From: JBBDWR01 sp040902745 | Lineage (GTDB): Bacteria; Actinomycetota; UBA4738; HRBIN12 | Assembly: GCA_040902745.1 (NCBI GenBank) | Contig: JBBDWR010000010.1 | Location: forward strand, 62,001-126,000 | Length of the DNA stretch: 64,000 nt | Direction of reading: 5' to 3' | Shown here: piece after piece, positions 49,830 through 57,824 of the stretch | Layout of the letters: each line of letters opens with the position of its first letter | Position numbering within the stretch: position 1 is the first letter of the stretch | The notes under the pieces: generated by a model | Told to the model about the DNA's origin: nothing | The model's database searches: none | The model's input: the letters and a program-made list of their open reading frames with translations, nothing else | Translations under genes and position numbers: made by a program

Positions 49830-50465
49830 TCAGGCGGTTTCGGCGGGCTCCAGCGCGAAACCGATCTCGTTCGCGGCGACCTCCATGCAGGTGCGCTTCA
49901 TGCGCTCGGGGGGCACTGCCGAGTCGTTCATGATCACCTGGATCGCCAATCCGTCCATCATGCAGCTCAACCGCAGGGCGAGTTCGTTGGCGTCGCCTGT
50001 CGCGGGGAATTCCCCGGTCTGTTGCCCGTGGCTGATGATGTCGCCGATCGCATCGCGCCACCGCCGATCGAGCACCTCGCGCTCCTTGGCCATCTCGGGG
50101 TCGCGCAGGGCCCGCACCCAGACCTCGATCCACAGCGCCCATTCCTCCAGGCGGTCGAACTCGGGGAGCGGGCCCGGGACGGACAGGTCGATCAGCCTGA
50201 CGAGTTGTTCTCGGGCGGACTCGATCCGGCGCAGCTCGCGCGACATCTGCAGGTAATACCGGTCGTTGACGTGGGTGAGCGCGTCGGAAAGCAGGCGATC
50301 CTTGGATTCGAAGTAGTACAGGATCAGTCCGGGCGACACGCCAGCGCGCTCGGCGATGTCGGAGATGCGGGTCTCGGCCAGACCGCGGTCGGTGATCACT
50401 TTGGCAGCCGCGTCGAGGATCTCGGTGTGCCGGTCCTTCGAGGGTTTCTGCCGGCCGCTGGTCAC
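49830..50465 (-). CDS. TetR-family regulator, BetI-like
   Basis: TetR regulator of 211 residues, paralog of 5987-6694. The DNA-binding helix-turn-helix is in TRISDIAERAGVSPGLILYYFESKDRLL. The ligand domain has LVRLIDLSVPGP, WALWIEVWVRALRD and a BetI-like C-terminus (ELALRLSCMMDGLAIQVIMND). The GTG start has GGAGG 9 bases upstream. A strong minus-strand promoter (-35 TTGACA at 50558-50563, -10 TAAAGT at 50536-50541) drives it, and the start point falls inside a YTGA-type dyad. Autorepression and control of the divergent FAD oxidoreductase are therefore likely. By the shared motif it is the best candidate regulator of the sites at 13727 and 46865. Confidence 0.88.
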   Translation of the reverse strand: MTSGRQKPSKDRHTEILDAAAKVITDRGLAETRISDIAERAGVSPGLILYYFESKDRLLSDALTHVNDRYYLQMSRELRRIESAREQLVRLIDLSVPGPLPEFDRLEEWALWIEVWVRALRDPEMAKEREVLDRRWRDAIGDIISHGQQTGEFPATGDANELALRLSCMMDGLAIQVIMNDSAVPPERMKRTCMEVAANEIGFALEPAETA

Positions 50466-50516
50466 CCTGCACCTCCTTGAACGACGCTCAGTGCCATCCC
50501 ATCCGGGGGGCTCGGA

Positions 50517-50532
50517 TTGAATATCCGTTCAG
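50517..50532. promoter_or_regulatory. Operator-like dyad YTGA-N6-GTTCAR (site 3)
   Basis: TTGAATATCCGTTCAG covers the predicted transcription start of the TetR gene (about 50529, minus strand), just downstream of its -10 box. It matches the sites at 13727, 46865 and 50588. Confidence 0.6.
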
Positions 50533-50535
50533 GAG

Positions 50536-50563
50536 ACTTTACGGCCTCTACCTGCAGTGTCAA
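50536..50563 (-). promoter_or_regulatory. Promoter of the TetR gene
   Basis: On the minus strand, TTGACA (50563-50558), a 16-base spacer and TAAAGT (50541-50536) make one of the best promoters in the window. The start at about 50529 lies within operator site 3. Confidence 0.6.
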
Positions 50564-50587
50564 ATCTCCTGACGGGTGTCCGCGCAC

Positions 50588-50603
50588 TTGACTGACGGTT
50601 CAA
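50588..50603. promoter_or_regulatory. Operator-like dyad YTGA-N6-GTTCAR (site 4)
   Basis: TTGACTGACGGTTCAA, 71 bases from site 3, overlaps a possible plus-strand -35 (TTGACT, 50588-50593) that pairs with CAGCAT (50612-50617) for the FAD oxidoreductase at 50707. The two sites would let one TetR protein control both divergent genes. Confidence 0.6.
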
Positions 50604-50706
50604 ACATGTGGCAGCATCCCCCGCGGTGTGCCCGGGACGCGGTCCCGGCGTGGATGGCAGGGATGCGACCGGCCCCTGCGGCCGGCGAGGGGAGGCTGGG
50701 AACATT

Positions 50707-52326
50707 ATGGCGAATGTGTACGACGCCATCGTCATCGGCGGAGGCCACAACGGTCTGATCAGCGCCGGGTTCTTCGCGAAGAACGGTGCGAGGACCGTGG
50801 TACTCGAGGCTCGGAACAAGACCGGCGGCGCCGCCGACACCAGCGCGCCGTTCCCCGATCACCCCGACATCAAGGTCTCGACGTACTCCTACGTCATGTC
50901 GCTGATGCCGCCGACGATCATCCGGGAGCTCCAGCTCGCGAAGCACGGCTACAACGTGACCCCGTTCGGTCCCTACTACCAGGCCTACCCGGACGGCCGG
51001 TCCATCAAGGTCTACGCGGACGACGCCAAGAAGAGCCGCGAGTCGATCTCCCAGTTCTCCAAGAAAGACGCCGACACTCTTCCCGAATGGGAGCAGTGGT
51101 TGAAGGGCGTCGCAGACGTCCTCGGGCCGCTGCTGATCGCTGTTCCGCCCAAGGTCGGATCGATGAAGTTCGGTGACCTCCTCGACGAGGCGAAGCTGGG
51201 CTGGAAGATGCGCAAGCTCGGCGTCCGCGGCGTCGCGGACGTCACCCGCCTGTTCACGATGAGTGTTTCCGACCTGCTCAACGACTGGTTCGAGTCCGAC
51301 GAGATCAAGGGCATGCTCGCCGTCAACGGCGTGATCGGGACATGGGCCGGCCCGGACGAGCCCGGCACCGCCTACGTGATGCTCCACCACTCGATCGGCG
51401 ACGTCGGGGACGGGCATCTCGGCTCCTGGGGCTTCCAGCAGGGGGGTATGGGCGCCGTATCCGACGCCTGCCGCCGGTCCGCGGAATCGTTCGGTGCTGA
51501 GATCCGAACCGAGGCCAAGGTCAAAAAGATCCTGGTGCAGAACGGCCGCTCGGTCGGGGTGGTGCTCGACAACGGCGAGGAGCTGCGAGCGCCGGTGGTC
51601 GTGACCACGATCCATCCGCAGCTGTCGTTCCTGGAGCTGCTCGACCGGCACGAGCTGCCCGCGGATTTCGTACGGGATATCGAGCGGTGGAAGACGCGCT
51701 CGGGTGTCGTGAAGATCAACGTCGCGCTGTCCGAGCTCCCCGACTTCACTGCGGACCCCGGCAAGGAACTCCAAGATCACCACACGGGTTCGGTGGAGCT
51801 CTGCTTCTCTCCGAAGTACGCGGAGGAGGCGTTCCAGGACGCGCACATGGGACGAAAGGGTGCGACTCGGCCGTTCGTCGACGGGACGATCCCGACCTCG
51901 CTCGACAAGGAGCTGGCGCCCGAGGGGGTGCACATCTTCTCGATGTTCAGTCAGTGGGTCCCCGACGACTGGAACAGGGAGCCACATCGCGATGAGCTGG
52001 AGGCGTACGCGGACCGGGCGATCGACATGTACACGTCGCTCGCGCCGAACTTCAAGTCGGCCGTGATCGACCGTCAGGTGATCGGTCCGTACGACATGGA
52101 GCAGGATCTCGGGTTGATCGGCGGGAACATCTTCCACGGCGAGCTTTCGGTCGAGCAGCTGTTCCATATGCGGCCCGCACCCGGATACGCGGACTTCCGA
52201 ACGCCGATCAAGGGCCTCTACCACGGGTCCTCGGCGACGCACGGCGGGGGCGGCGTGATCGGCATCCCCGGCTGGCAGGCGTTCCGCCAGGCCAAGAAGG
52301 ACCGCATGATCAAGTCGAGTTCCTAG
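50707..52326 (+). CDS. Phytoene dehydrogenase/PYROXD2-like FAD oxidoreductase
   Basis: FAD-dependent oxidoreductase of the phytoene desaturase/PYROXD2 superfamily, 539 residues. The dinucleotide motif is AIVIGGGHNGLISAGFFAKNG with the following LEARNKTGGAADT. The C-terminal FAD closing segment is LYHGSSATHGGGGVIGIPGW. Family members in bacteria are mostly uncharacterised oxidases or dehydrogenases, not true carotenoid enzymes, and no carotenoid genes lie here. A paralog of the same length lies at 60259-61881 (shared FTMSVSDLLNDWFESD / FTMSASDFLDEWFEDD). GAGGGGAGG precedes ATG 50707. It is divergent from the TetR gene and 20 bases before an acyl-CoA synthetase, so the two likely share a transcript. 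Confidence 0.8.
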   Translation: MANVYDAIVIGGGHNGLISAGFFAKNGARTVVLEARNKTGGAADTSAPFPDHPDIKVSTYSYVMSLMPPTIIRELQLAKHGYNVTPFGPYYQAYPDGRSIKVYADDAKKSRESISQFSKKDADTLPEWEQWLKGVADVLGPLLIAVPPKVGSMKFGDLLDEAKLGWKMRKLGVRGVADVTRLFTMSVSDLLNDWFESDEIKGMLAVNGVIGTWAGPDEPGTAYVMLHHSIGDVGDGHLGSWGFQQGGMGAVSDACRRSAESFGAEIRTEAKVKKILVQNGRSVGVVLDNGEELRAPVVVTTIHPQLSFLELLDRHELPADFVRDIERWKTRSGVVKINVALSELPDFTADPGKELQDHHTGSVELCFSPKYAEEAFQDAHMGRKGATRPFVDGTIPTSLDKELAPEGVHIFSMFSQWVPDDWNREPHRDELEAYADRAIDMYTSLAPNFKSAVIDRQVIGPYDMEQDLGLIGGNIFHGELSVEQLFHMRPAPGYADFRTPIKGLYHGSSATHGGGGVIGIPGWQAFRQAKKDRMIKSSS

Positions 52327-52346
52327 CTCGGCAGAAGCTGCAGACC

Positions 52347-54485
52347 GTGAGCGACGCAGCCTCCACGGATGCACCGGCCGTCGGCGCCTCCAGGCGACGG
52401 CAGGCGGTCGCGACGATGCTCGAAGCCCGCTCGGTCGCCGTCGTCGGTGCCAGCGAGAAGGTCGGGTCTCTCGGGCAACAGATGATGGTCGAACTCGCGC
52501 GGGGAGGCTACGAGGGCGCCGTCTATCCCGTGAACCCCGGGTACGAGGCGATCGGCGGTCATCGGTGCTTCCCGAGCATCGCCGACGTTCCCGAACCGGT
52601 CGATCTCGCGATCCTCGGGGTAGCCAACCACCGGATCGAACAGGTGCTGCGGGACGCCGCGGCTGCCGGAGCCAAGAGCGGGGCCACGTTCTCGAGCCTG
52701 TACGAGGACGACCCGGATCCCTCTCGGCCACCGCTCCCCGATCGCTTGGCCGCGATCGCGAACGAGCACGCGATGGCGTTCTGCGGCGGCAACGGGATGG
52801 GGTTCCTCAACCTGGAGTCCAAGCTCTACGCAACCGGCTTTCCGGTGCCCGACGGGATGCGCCCCGGACCCATCGCGTTCGTCTCACATTCGGGGTCCGC
52901 CTTCGCCGCCGTCTCGTTCAACGACCGCGGGATCGGATTCAACCTCCTGGTGTCCAGCGGGCACGAGATCGTGACAGGCGTCGCCGACTACATCGGGTAC
53001 GCGTTGGACCGCGACAGCACTCGGGTGATCGGGCTGTTCTTGGAAACGATCCGCCGCCCGGAGGAGTTCCGCGCGGTTCTCGAGCGGGCCGAGAACGAAC
53101 AGGTCCCCGTGGTCGCGCTCAAGGTGGGCCGTGCCGAAGGGTCCGCAGAGATGGTCGCCGCGCATTCGGGTGCTCTCGCGGGCGCGGACGGCGCGTACGA
53201 GGCGCTGTTCGATGCGTACGGCGTGCATCGCGTACGGAGCCTTGACGAGATGGCCGATACCCTCGAGTTGTTCAGCGCTCCCCGGCGGGTCCGTTCGGGT
53301 TCGGGGATCGCCTCCGTGCACGACTCGGGAGGCGAGCGTGTGTTGCTCGTCGATCTCGCCGCCGATGCCGGCGTGCCGTTCGCCCGGATCTCGCAGTCGA
53401 CGACCGATGCGGTTCAGGACGTTCTCGACCCGGGCCTGACCGCTGCGAATCCTCTGGACGCGTGGGGCACCGGCATCGACGCCGACCGCATCTTCGTGGA
53501 TGCGTTCCGCGCACTGCACGCGGATCCCGAGGTCGCCGCGTTGGTGTTCTCCGTCGACATGACCCGGCAGGGTGAGCCGCACGACGCAGGGTACTTGGAG
53601 GTCGCCAAGCAGGTGTGGTCGTCGACGGACAAACCGTTCTGCGTGCAGTCCAACCTCGCGAGCGCGGTGGACCTGACCGAGGCGCACTATCTGCGCGAGA
53701 TGGGGATCCCCGTACTGGAGGGAACGGAGTCGGCGCTCCGCGCGCTCGGCCATCTGCTCGAAGACCGAACCGTCCGCGAGCGGCCACCGGTGCGCCCCGC
53801 ACCGCTCCCGCCGACCGAGGTCCGCGAGCGCTGGCGCGCTCGGTTGTCCTCGGGGGAGCAGCTCGACGAGTTTGAAGGCCTCGCGCTGCTTGACGACTAC
53901 GGGGTGCCGGTGATCGCGACGGCGCGCGCTGCCTCGCGCGACGAAGCGGTCGCGGCGGCCCGGGTGATCGGCCTGCCGGCGGTCGTGAAGACCGCGGCAC
54001 CGGGGATCGGGCACAAGTCCGACGTGGGCGGCGTCCGGCTGGGTTTGAAAGACGATGCTGCCGTCCGCGCTGCCTATGACGACATCGCCTCCCGCCTCGG
54101 TCCGCAGGTGGCCGTGGCCGCGATGGCCCCGAAGGGCGTTGAACTGGCGCTCGGGGTCGTCGTCGACCCGCAGTTCGGCCCGCTCGTGCTCGCCGCCGCG
54201 GGCGGCGTGTTGGTGGAGCTGCTGAAGGACCGCAAGCTCGGTCTCCCGCCGCTCGACGACGATCGGGCCACGCGGTTGCTCGATGGGCTGCGTTCTCGGC
54301 CCTTGTTGGACGGCTTCCGCGGCGAGCCGCCTGCAGACGTACCTGCGGTGGCCCGCGCCCTCGTGGCGCTCTCGGTGCTCGCCGCAGATCTCGGCGATCG
54401 ACTCGAAGCGCTGGACGTCAATCCGATCATCGCGAGCCCGGATGGCTGCGTGGCCGTCGATGCGCTCGTGATCCCGCGGACCTGA
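52347..54485 (+). CDS. ADP-forming acetate/acyl-CoA ligase family protein
   Basis: Second single-chain ADP-forming acyl-CoA synthetase, 712 residues. CoA-binding domain with SVAVVGASEKVGSLG (about 30-44), VSHSGSAFAAV, and VAAHSGALAGADGAY, where the His is the phosphohistidine candidate. The ATP-grasp domain begins at EGLALLDDYGVPV, with VVKTAAPGIGHKSDVGGVRLGL and a DVNPIIASPDG end. It differs clearly from the one at 16056 (for example VSHSGSAFA against VISQSGTVA), so substrates probably differ. GTG start, 20 bases after the FAD oxidoreductase stop. It may activate the acid made by that enzyme or a betaine-like acid. Confidence 0.83.
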   Translation: MSDAASTDAPAVGASRRRQAVATMLEARSVAVVGASEKVGSLGQQMMVELARGGYEGAVYPVNPGYEAIGGHRCFPSIADVPEPVDLAILGVANHRIEQVLRDAAAAGAKSGATFSSLYEDDPDPSRPPLPDRLAAIANEHAMAFCGGNGMGFLNLESKLYATGFPVPDGMRPGPIAFVSHSGSAFAAVSFNDRGIGFNLLVSSGHEIVTGVADYIGYALDRDSTRVIGLFLETIRRPEEFRAVLERAENEQVPVVALKVGRAEGSAEMVAAHSGALAGADGAYEALFDAYGVHRVRSLDEMADTLELFSAPRRVRSGSGIASVHDSGGERVLLVDLAADAGVPFARISQSTTDAVQDVLDPGLTAANPLDAWGTGIDADRIFVDAFRALHADPEVAALVFSVDMTRQGEPHDAGYLEVAKQVWSSTDKPFCVQSNLASAVDLTEAHYLREMGIPVLEGTESALRALGHLLEDRTVRERPPVRPAPLPPTEVRERWRARLSSGEQLDEFEGLALLDDYGVPVIATARAASRDEAVAAARVIGLPAVVKTAAPGIGHKSDVGGVRLGLKDDAAVRAAYDDIASRLGPQVAVAAMAPKGVELALGVVVDPQFGPLVLAAAGGVLVELLKDRKLGLPPLDDDRATRLLDGLRSRPLLDGFRGEPPADVPAVARALVALSVLAADLGDRLEALDVNPIIASPDGCVAVDALVIPRT

Positions 54486-54494
54486 GTCGCTCGG

Positions 54495-55457
54495 TCACCC
54501 ACCCGCCAGAACGGCCCCGCCGATCGCGCCGCCGAGATCCTCGAGCTCGCTGCGCAGCATCACCGGCGCCTTGTCCGGCACGAACAGCTGCGGTTGCATC
54601 GAATCGGCGATCCGTCGCACGAACGGCTCTCCCAGCCGGTCTCCGAGGCCCCCGCCGATGAGGATCGCCTCGAGATCGAGCAGGTTCTGTGTACTCGCGA
54701 GCGCGATCCCGAGCGCCCAGACGGCATCGTCGATCAGCTGGGTGGTCAATCTGTCACCGTGATCGAGGGCGCGCGCGATCACCCCGCTGGTCACGCGGTC
54801 GCGGCCCCGTTTCTCCATGATCTTGAACAGGTCGGTCTTGCGACCTTTCTCCACCGCATCACGCGCATGCAGCTCGATACGACCACGCCCGGCGTAGGCC
54901 TCCAGATGACCGGACCGGCCGCAGGAGCACGTGCGGCCGCCGTCCTTCACGATCGTGTGCCCGATCTCGCCGGCAGCGCCTCGGCCGCGCCGCATCCTGC
55001 CTTCGAGTACGAGACCGCCGCCTACACCGGTGCCGACGAAGACGCCGAGGACGTCGCGGTACGGGCGAGCGGCGCCGCGCTTCCACTCACCGAGCATCCC
55101 CACGCGGACATCGTTGTCGATCGCGACCGGGGCGCGTCCGAGCTTGCGCGATACCTCCGAAGCGAGCGGCACCGGGTCGGGGCCCTCGAATCCCGGAACG
55201 TTGGGGGAGCGTGCGACCGCACCTGCGTCCTGATCGATCTCGCCGGGACTCCCGATGCCCACCCCGGCGAGGTCGCCGAGTGGGAGGTTCGCCTCGGCCA
55301 GCGCCGTTCTCACGGTCGCGGCCATCGCCGCCGCGACTTCATCGGTGCCACCACGAGGGGTGGGGACGCGCGCTTGACCGACGACCCGTCGCGAGCGCAT
55401 CACCACGCTTTGGATCTTCGTGCCGCCGAGGTCGATTCCCGCGAACAGTTTCGCCAT
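54495..55457 (-). CDS. ROK-family sugar kinase
   Basis: ROK (repressor/ORF/kinase) family protein of 320 residues without the DNA-binding domain, so probably a glucokinase or N-acetylsugar kinase in the cytoplasm. Seen: GIDLGGTKIQ (phosphate loop), GIGSPGEID, VAIDNDVRVGMLGEW (catalytic Asp in the DND), VFVGTGVGGGLV and GEIGHTIV (substrate Glu and zinc His). The zinc motif reads CSCGRSGHLEAY, where His replaces the usual third Cys after the GxxG turn. ATG 55457 with GGAGGG upstream is preferred over a longer ORF from 55535. It is convergent with the acyl-CoA synthetase. Confidence 0.85.
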   Translation of the reverse strand: MAKLFAGIDLGGTKIQSVVMRSRRVVGQARVPTPRGGTDEVAAAMAATVRTALAEANLPLGDLAGVGIGSPGEIDQDAGAVARSPNVPGFEGPDPVPLASEVSRKLGRAPVAIDNDVRVGMLGEWKRGAARPYRDVLGVFVGTGVGGGLVLEGRMRRGRGAAGEIGHTIVKDGGRTCSCGRSGHLEAYAGRGRIELHARDAVEKGRKTDLFKIMEKRGRDRVTSGVIARALDHGDRLTTQLIDDAVWALGIALASTQNLLDLEAILIGGGLGDRLGEPFVRRIADSMQPQLFVPDKAPVMLRSELEDLGGAIGGAVLAGG

Positions 55458-55553
55458 CGCGTCCCTCCGGTGTCGTCCGGCGGATGATGCCATAGGCCGC
55501 AGCCGGCAGCGAAACATGCGGATCCACCGCGGCATGGAAGCAGATCCCGTGTT

Positions 55554-57026
55554 CTACAAGGACGGAGGGCAATCTGCGGGAGGCAACGCGGGATCCGGGG
55601 GATCTTCGAGGAACTCGGGAGCGGGGTTGACGCAGTCGGGCCATCCCTTGAAGTCGGGCGGGAACTGGAACGCCTTGCCGTCTGCCTGCACCTTCCGCAG
55701 GGGCCGGGCGTCCTTGCGCGGCCGGCCCCTGAAATCGAAGAGGTGCTCGAGGTTCGTCGTTTGAGCGATCCGGGGAGTGAGAGGGTCGATCCCCCAATTG
55801 TCGGAGATGAATCGAAGGGGACTGGTGAATTCTGCTTGCTCGGAGTCGACCTTCCCTTTGTGCGCCCATGGCGAGATCGTCAGCAACGGAACGCGGAACC
55901 CGAGTCGCGTGTGGGGGTCGGCCATCGGCGGTTCCACGTGATCGTAGAAGCCACCCCACTCGTCCCAGGTCACGAAGATCGCGGTGTGTTCCCAACCGGG
56001 GCTCGCCATCGCGGCGTTGACGATGTCGGTCACCCAGTTCATCGAGTAGCGCGAGTTCCAGGGCGGGTGGTCCGACAGTTCGAATCGCGGCACGACCCAG
56101 GACACCGAGGGCAGCCGATCGTCCTGGATGTCGCGGACGAACTGGTCGACCGGCCGCACGCCTTTGTGCCACAGGTCGGTGTGGAAGACGCCCTCGAACG
56201 CGGACAGGGCCGACCAGATGTAGCCGGACTGTTCGGGGTTCGGTGCGTAGTACGCCCAATCCACACCAGCCTGTGAGAGCTGTTCGGGAACGGTGGGGTT
56301 CGGGAAGCAGGTGTCGTGCTTGGAGAGGTTGCCGCGTTCATCCATGGCGAACACGTACACGTCCTCGCCGAACGCGTCGCACCCCCAGCTCTTGATCGCC
56401 TTGTCGCCCTCGCGCCGGACGAGGATGTTCTCCGGGTTGTCGATCACGCCCGCCGCGGTTCCCGCGACGAAGTACATGTGGTTGGGGTAGCTGGGGCCGA
56501 ACGCGCTTGCAAAGAAGTTGTCCGACAAGACGTAGTCGTCCGCCCATTCCCAGTAGTTCGGTAAATCCGAGCGATCGAACTGCGAGTAGCCGTACAGCCA
56601 CCCATACGCACCGCCACCGAATCCGTCCATCCTGCCGTCGTTCAAACAGTTTCGGGCTGCCGCGTGGTCGTGGGGGATGTCCCCCGGCAACCACTGCGGG
56701 CAGTCGATCAGCGGCACCTCCCTACCGAGATCCACGCCGCTCGTCACGCCGTTCGCACTGGGGTAGCGCCCGAAGATGTTGTCGAAGCTGCGATTCTCGA
56801 GCATCAGGTAGATCACGCGCTTGATCGGCCATTGCGTGTCGGTCGCCGCTGCCGTTGCGCTCGGCGTTGCGCTCACTCGCGCGGATCGCTGGTCGCCGCC
56901 CGTGCAGGCGTACAGGACGCCACCCGCGAATGCCATCGCGGAAGTCGTCAAGAACTCCCTGCGGGACACAGGCTTATGCACGTTGCGCTGGTCGAGCCGC
57001 TCGATGTGTGTTTCCGGTTGCGTCAT
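55554..57026 (-). CDS. Tat-exported phosphoesterase (phospholipase C / acid phosphatase family)
   Basis: Phosphoesterase family (PF04185, AcpA/PLC-like) of 490 residues. Its N-terminal signal has the twin-arginine SRREFLTTSAMAFAGGVLYAC, probably also a lipobox. The catalytic core opens with YLMLENRSFDNIFG, where Glu, Asn and Asp bind metal. LSDNFFASAFGPSYPNHMYFVAGT and FVTWDEWGGFYDHVEPP carry the remaining metal ligands. RVPLLTISPWAHKGKV is typical of the family C-terminus. It would hydrolyse phosphodiesters such as phosphatidylcholine or phosphate monoesters outside the cell. Release of phosphocholine would feed the choline pathway, but this is inference. Confidence 0.85.
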   Translation of the reverse strand: MTQPETHIERLDQRNVHKPVSRREFLTTSAMAFAGGVLYACTGGDQRSARVSATPSATAAATDTQWPIKRVIYLMLENRSFDNIFGRYPSANGVTSGVDLGREVPLIDCPQWLPGDIPHDHAAARNCLNDGRMDGFGGGAYGWLYGYSQFDRSDLPNYWEWADDYVLSDNFFASAFGPSYPNHMYFVAGTAAGVIDNPENILVRREGDKAIKSWGCDAFGEDVYVFAMDERGNLSKHDTCFPNPTVPEQLSQAGVDWAYYAPNPEQSGYIWSALSAFEGVFHTDLWHKGVRPVDQFVRDIQDDRLPSVSWVVPRFELSDHPPWNSRYSMNWVTDIVNAAMASPGWEHTAIFVTWDEWGGFYDHVEPPMADPHTRLGFRVPLLTISPWAHKGKVDSEQAEFTSPLRFISDNWGIDPLTPRIAQTTNLEHLFDFRGRPRKDARPLRKVQADGKAFQFPPDFKGWPDCVNPAPEFLEDPPDPALPPADCPPSL

Positions 57027-57097
57027 ACGTCATGCTCCGACCGAATGGGGTGTGGAAACGGTATCCTCCCCGCGTTCTTCCCGACACGCACGTTTCT

Positions 57098-57781
57098 ATG
57101 GTGCATAGATTGCTTCGTCTCCCCTTCGCGACGGGTTCGCTGCTCCTCTCCCTCGGAGTGCTGCTCGGCGCATGTGACGAGCCCGACGATCTCGCGGCGC
57201 CGCCCTCGCCCGTCATCACCGCCGTCGAACCGACCTCGGCTTCGTCCGAACCGGCTGAGCCTCCCGAGCGCCCGAGGCCGCGCCCGCCGACCCGAGGTGA
57301 TCCGTCGCAGGACTGTATCGAAGGCTGGGTCACTCCTCGTCCGGGCGAACCCGAATATGAAGAGCCGATGCGGATCCTGCGCCGGGAGACGAGGTGGCAG
57401 GGCCCGTTCGTGGTGCACGATCTGCGGTACTTCTCGGGCCCCGAGTCGCCGCCCGACCCGGAGAAGGGATACCTCAAGGTCGTCGAGCGGTGGTACCTGA
57501 AGGGGTACCAACAACGCGATCCCGCTCTGCAGGGTCGGTTCCTGATCGAGAAGCGCACCTTCGGCTCGGGGTTGTCCGCGCTCGCCGCATACGACACGCG
57601 GGGATGGCGCTCACCCGACTGGATCGGGTTCCAACTGGACACGAACGATCCGGATCCGAGAGCCTATCCCGGACTGCCAGGCACGTGGCCCGGAACGCCC
57701 TACGATTTCGTGAACGGTGGCGAGAACCTCACGATCCCGGGCATCCCCGCCCAGGTCGTCGGCTGCGTTTCGGATTCCTGA
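57098..57781 (+). CDS. Secreted lipoprotein of unknown function
   Basis: Hypothetical lipoprotein of about 227 residues: basic start, hydrophobic helix FATGSLLLSLGVLLGAC (lipobox LLGAC), a Pro/Ser/Glu-rich spacer to about residue 65, then a compact domain. That domain has Trp/Tyr-rich strands (EGWVTPRPG, VVERWYLKGYQ, LPGTWPGTPYDFVNGGENL) and two Cys (QDCIEGW and VVGCVSDS) that may pair. No family recognised. ATG 57098 is chosen because the signal peptide begins there; the longer open frame upstream reads shadow sequence. It is divergent from the phosphoesterase, with 71 bases between. Confidence 0.6.
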   Translation: MVHRLLRLPFATGSLLLSLGVLLGACDEPDDLAAPPSPVITAVEPTSASSEPAEPPERPRPRPPTRGDPSQDCIEGWVTPRPGEPEYEEPMRILRRETRWQGPFVVHDLRYFSGPESPPDPEKGYLKVVERWYLKGYQQRDPALQGRFLIEKRTFGSGLSALAAYDTRGWRSPDWIGFQLDTNDPDPRAYPGLPGTWPGTPYDFVNGGENLTIPGIPAQVVGCVSDS

Positions 57782-57824
57782 GCCCTGGGCCCTGGTCCGA
57801 TCTCCCGGAGGCGCTCGGCTCGCG

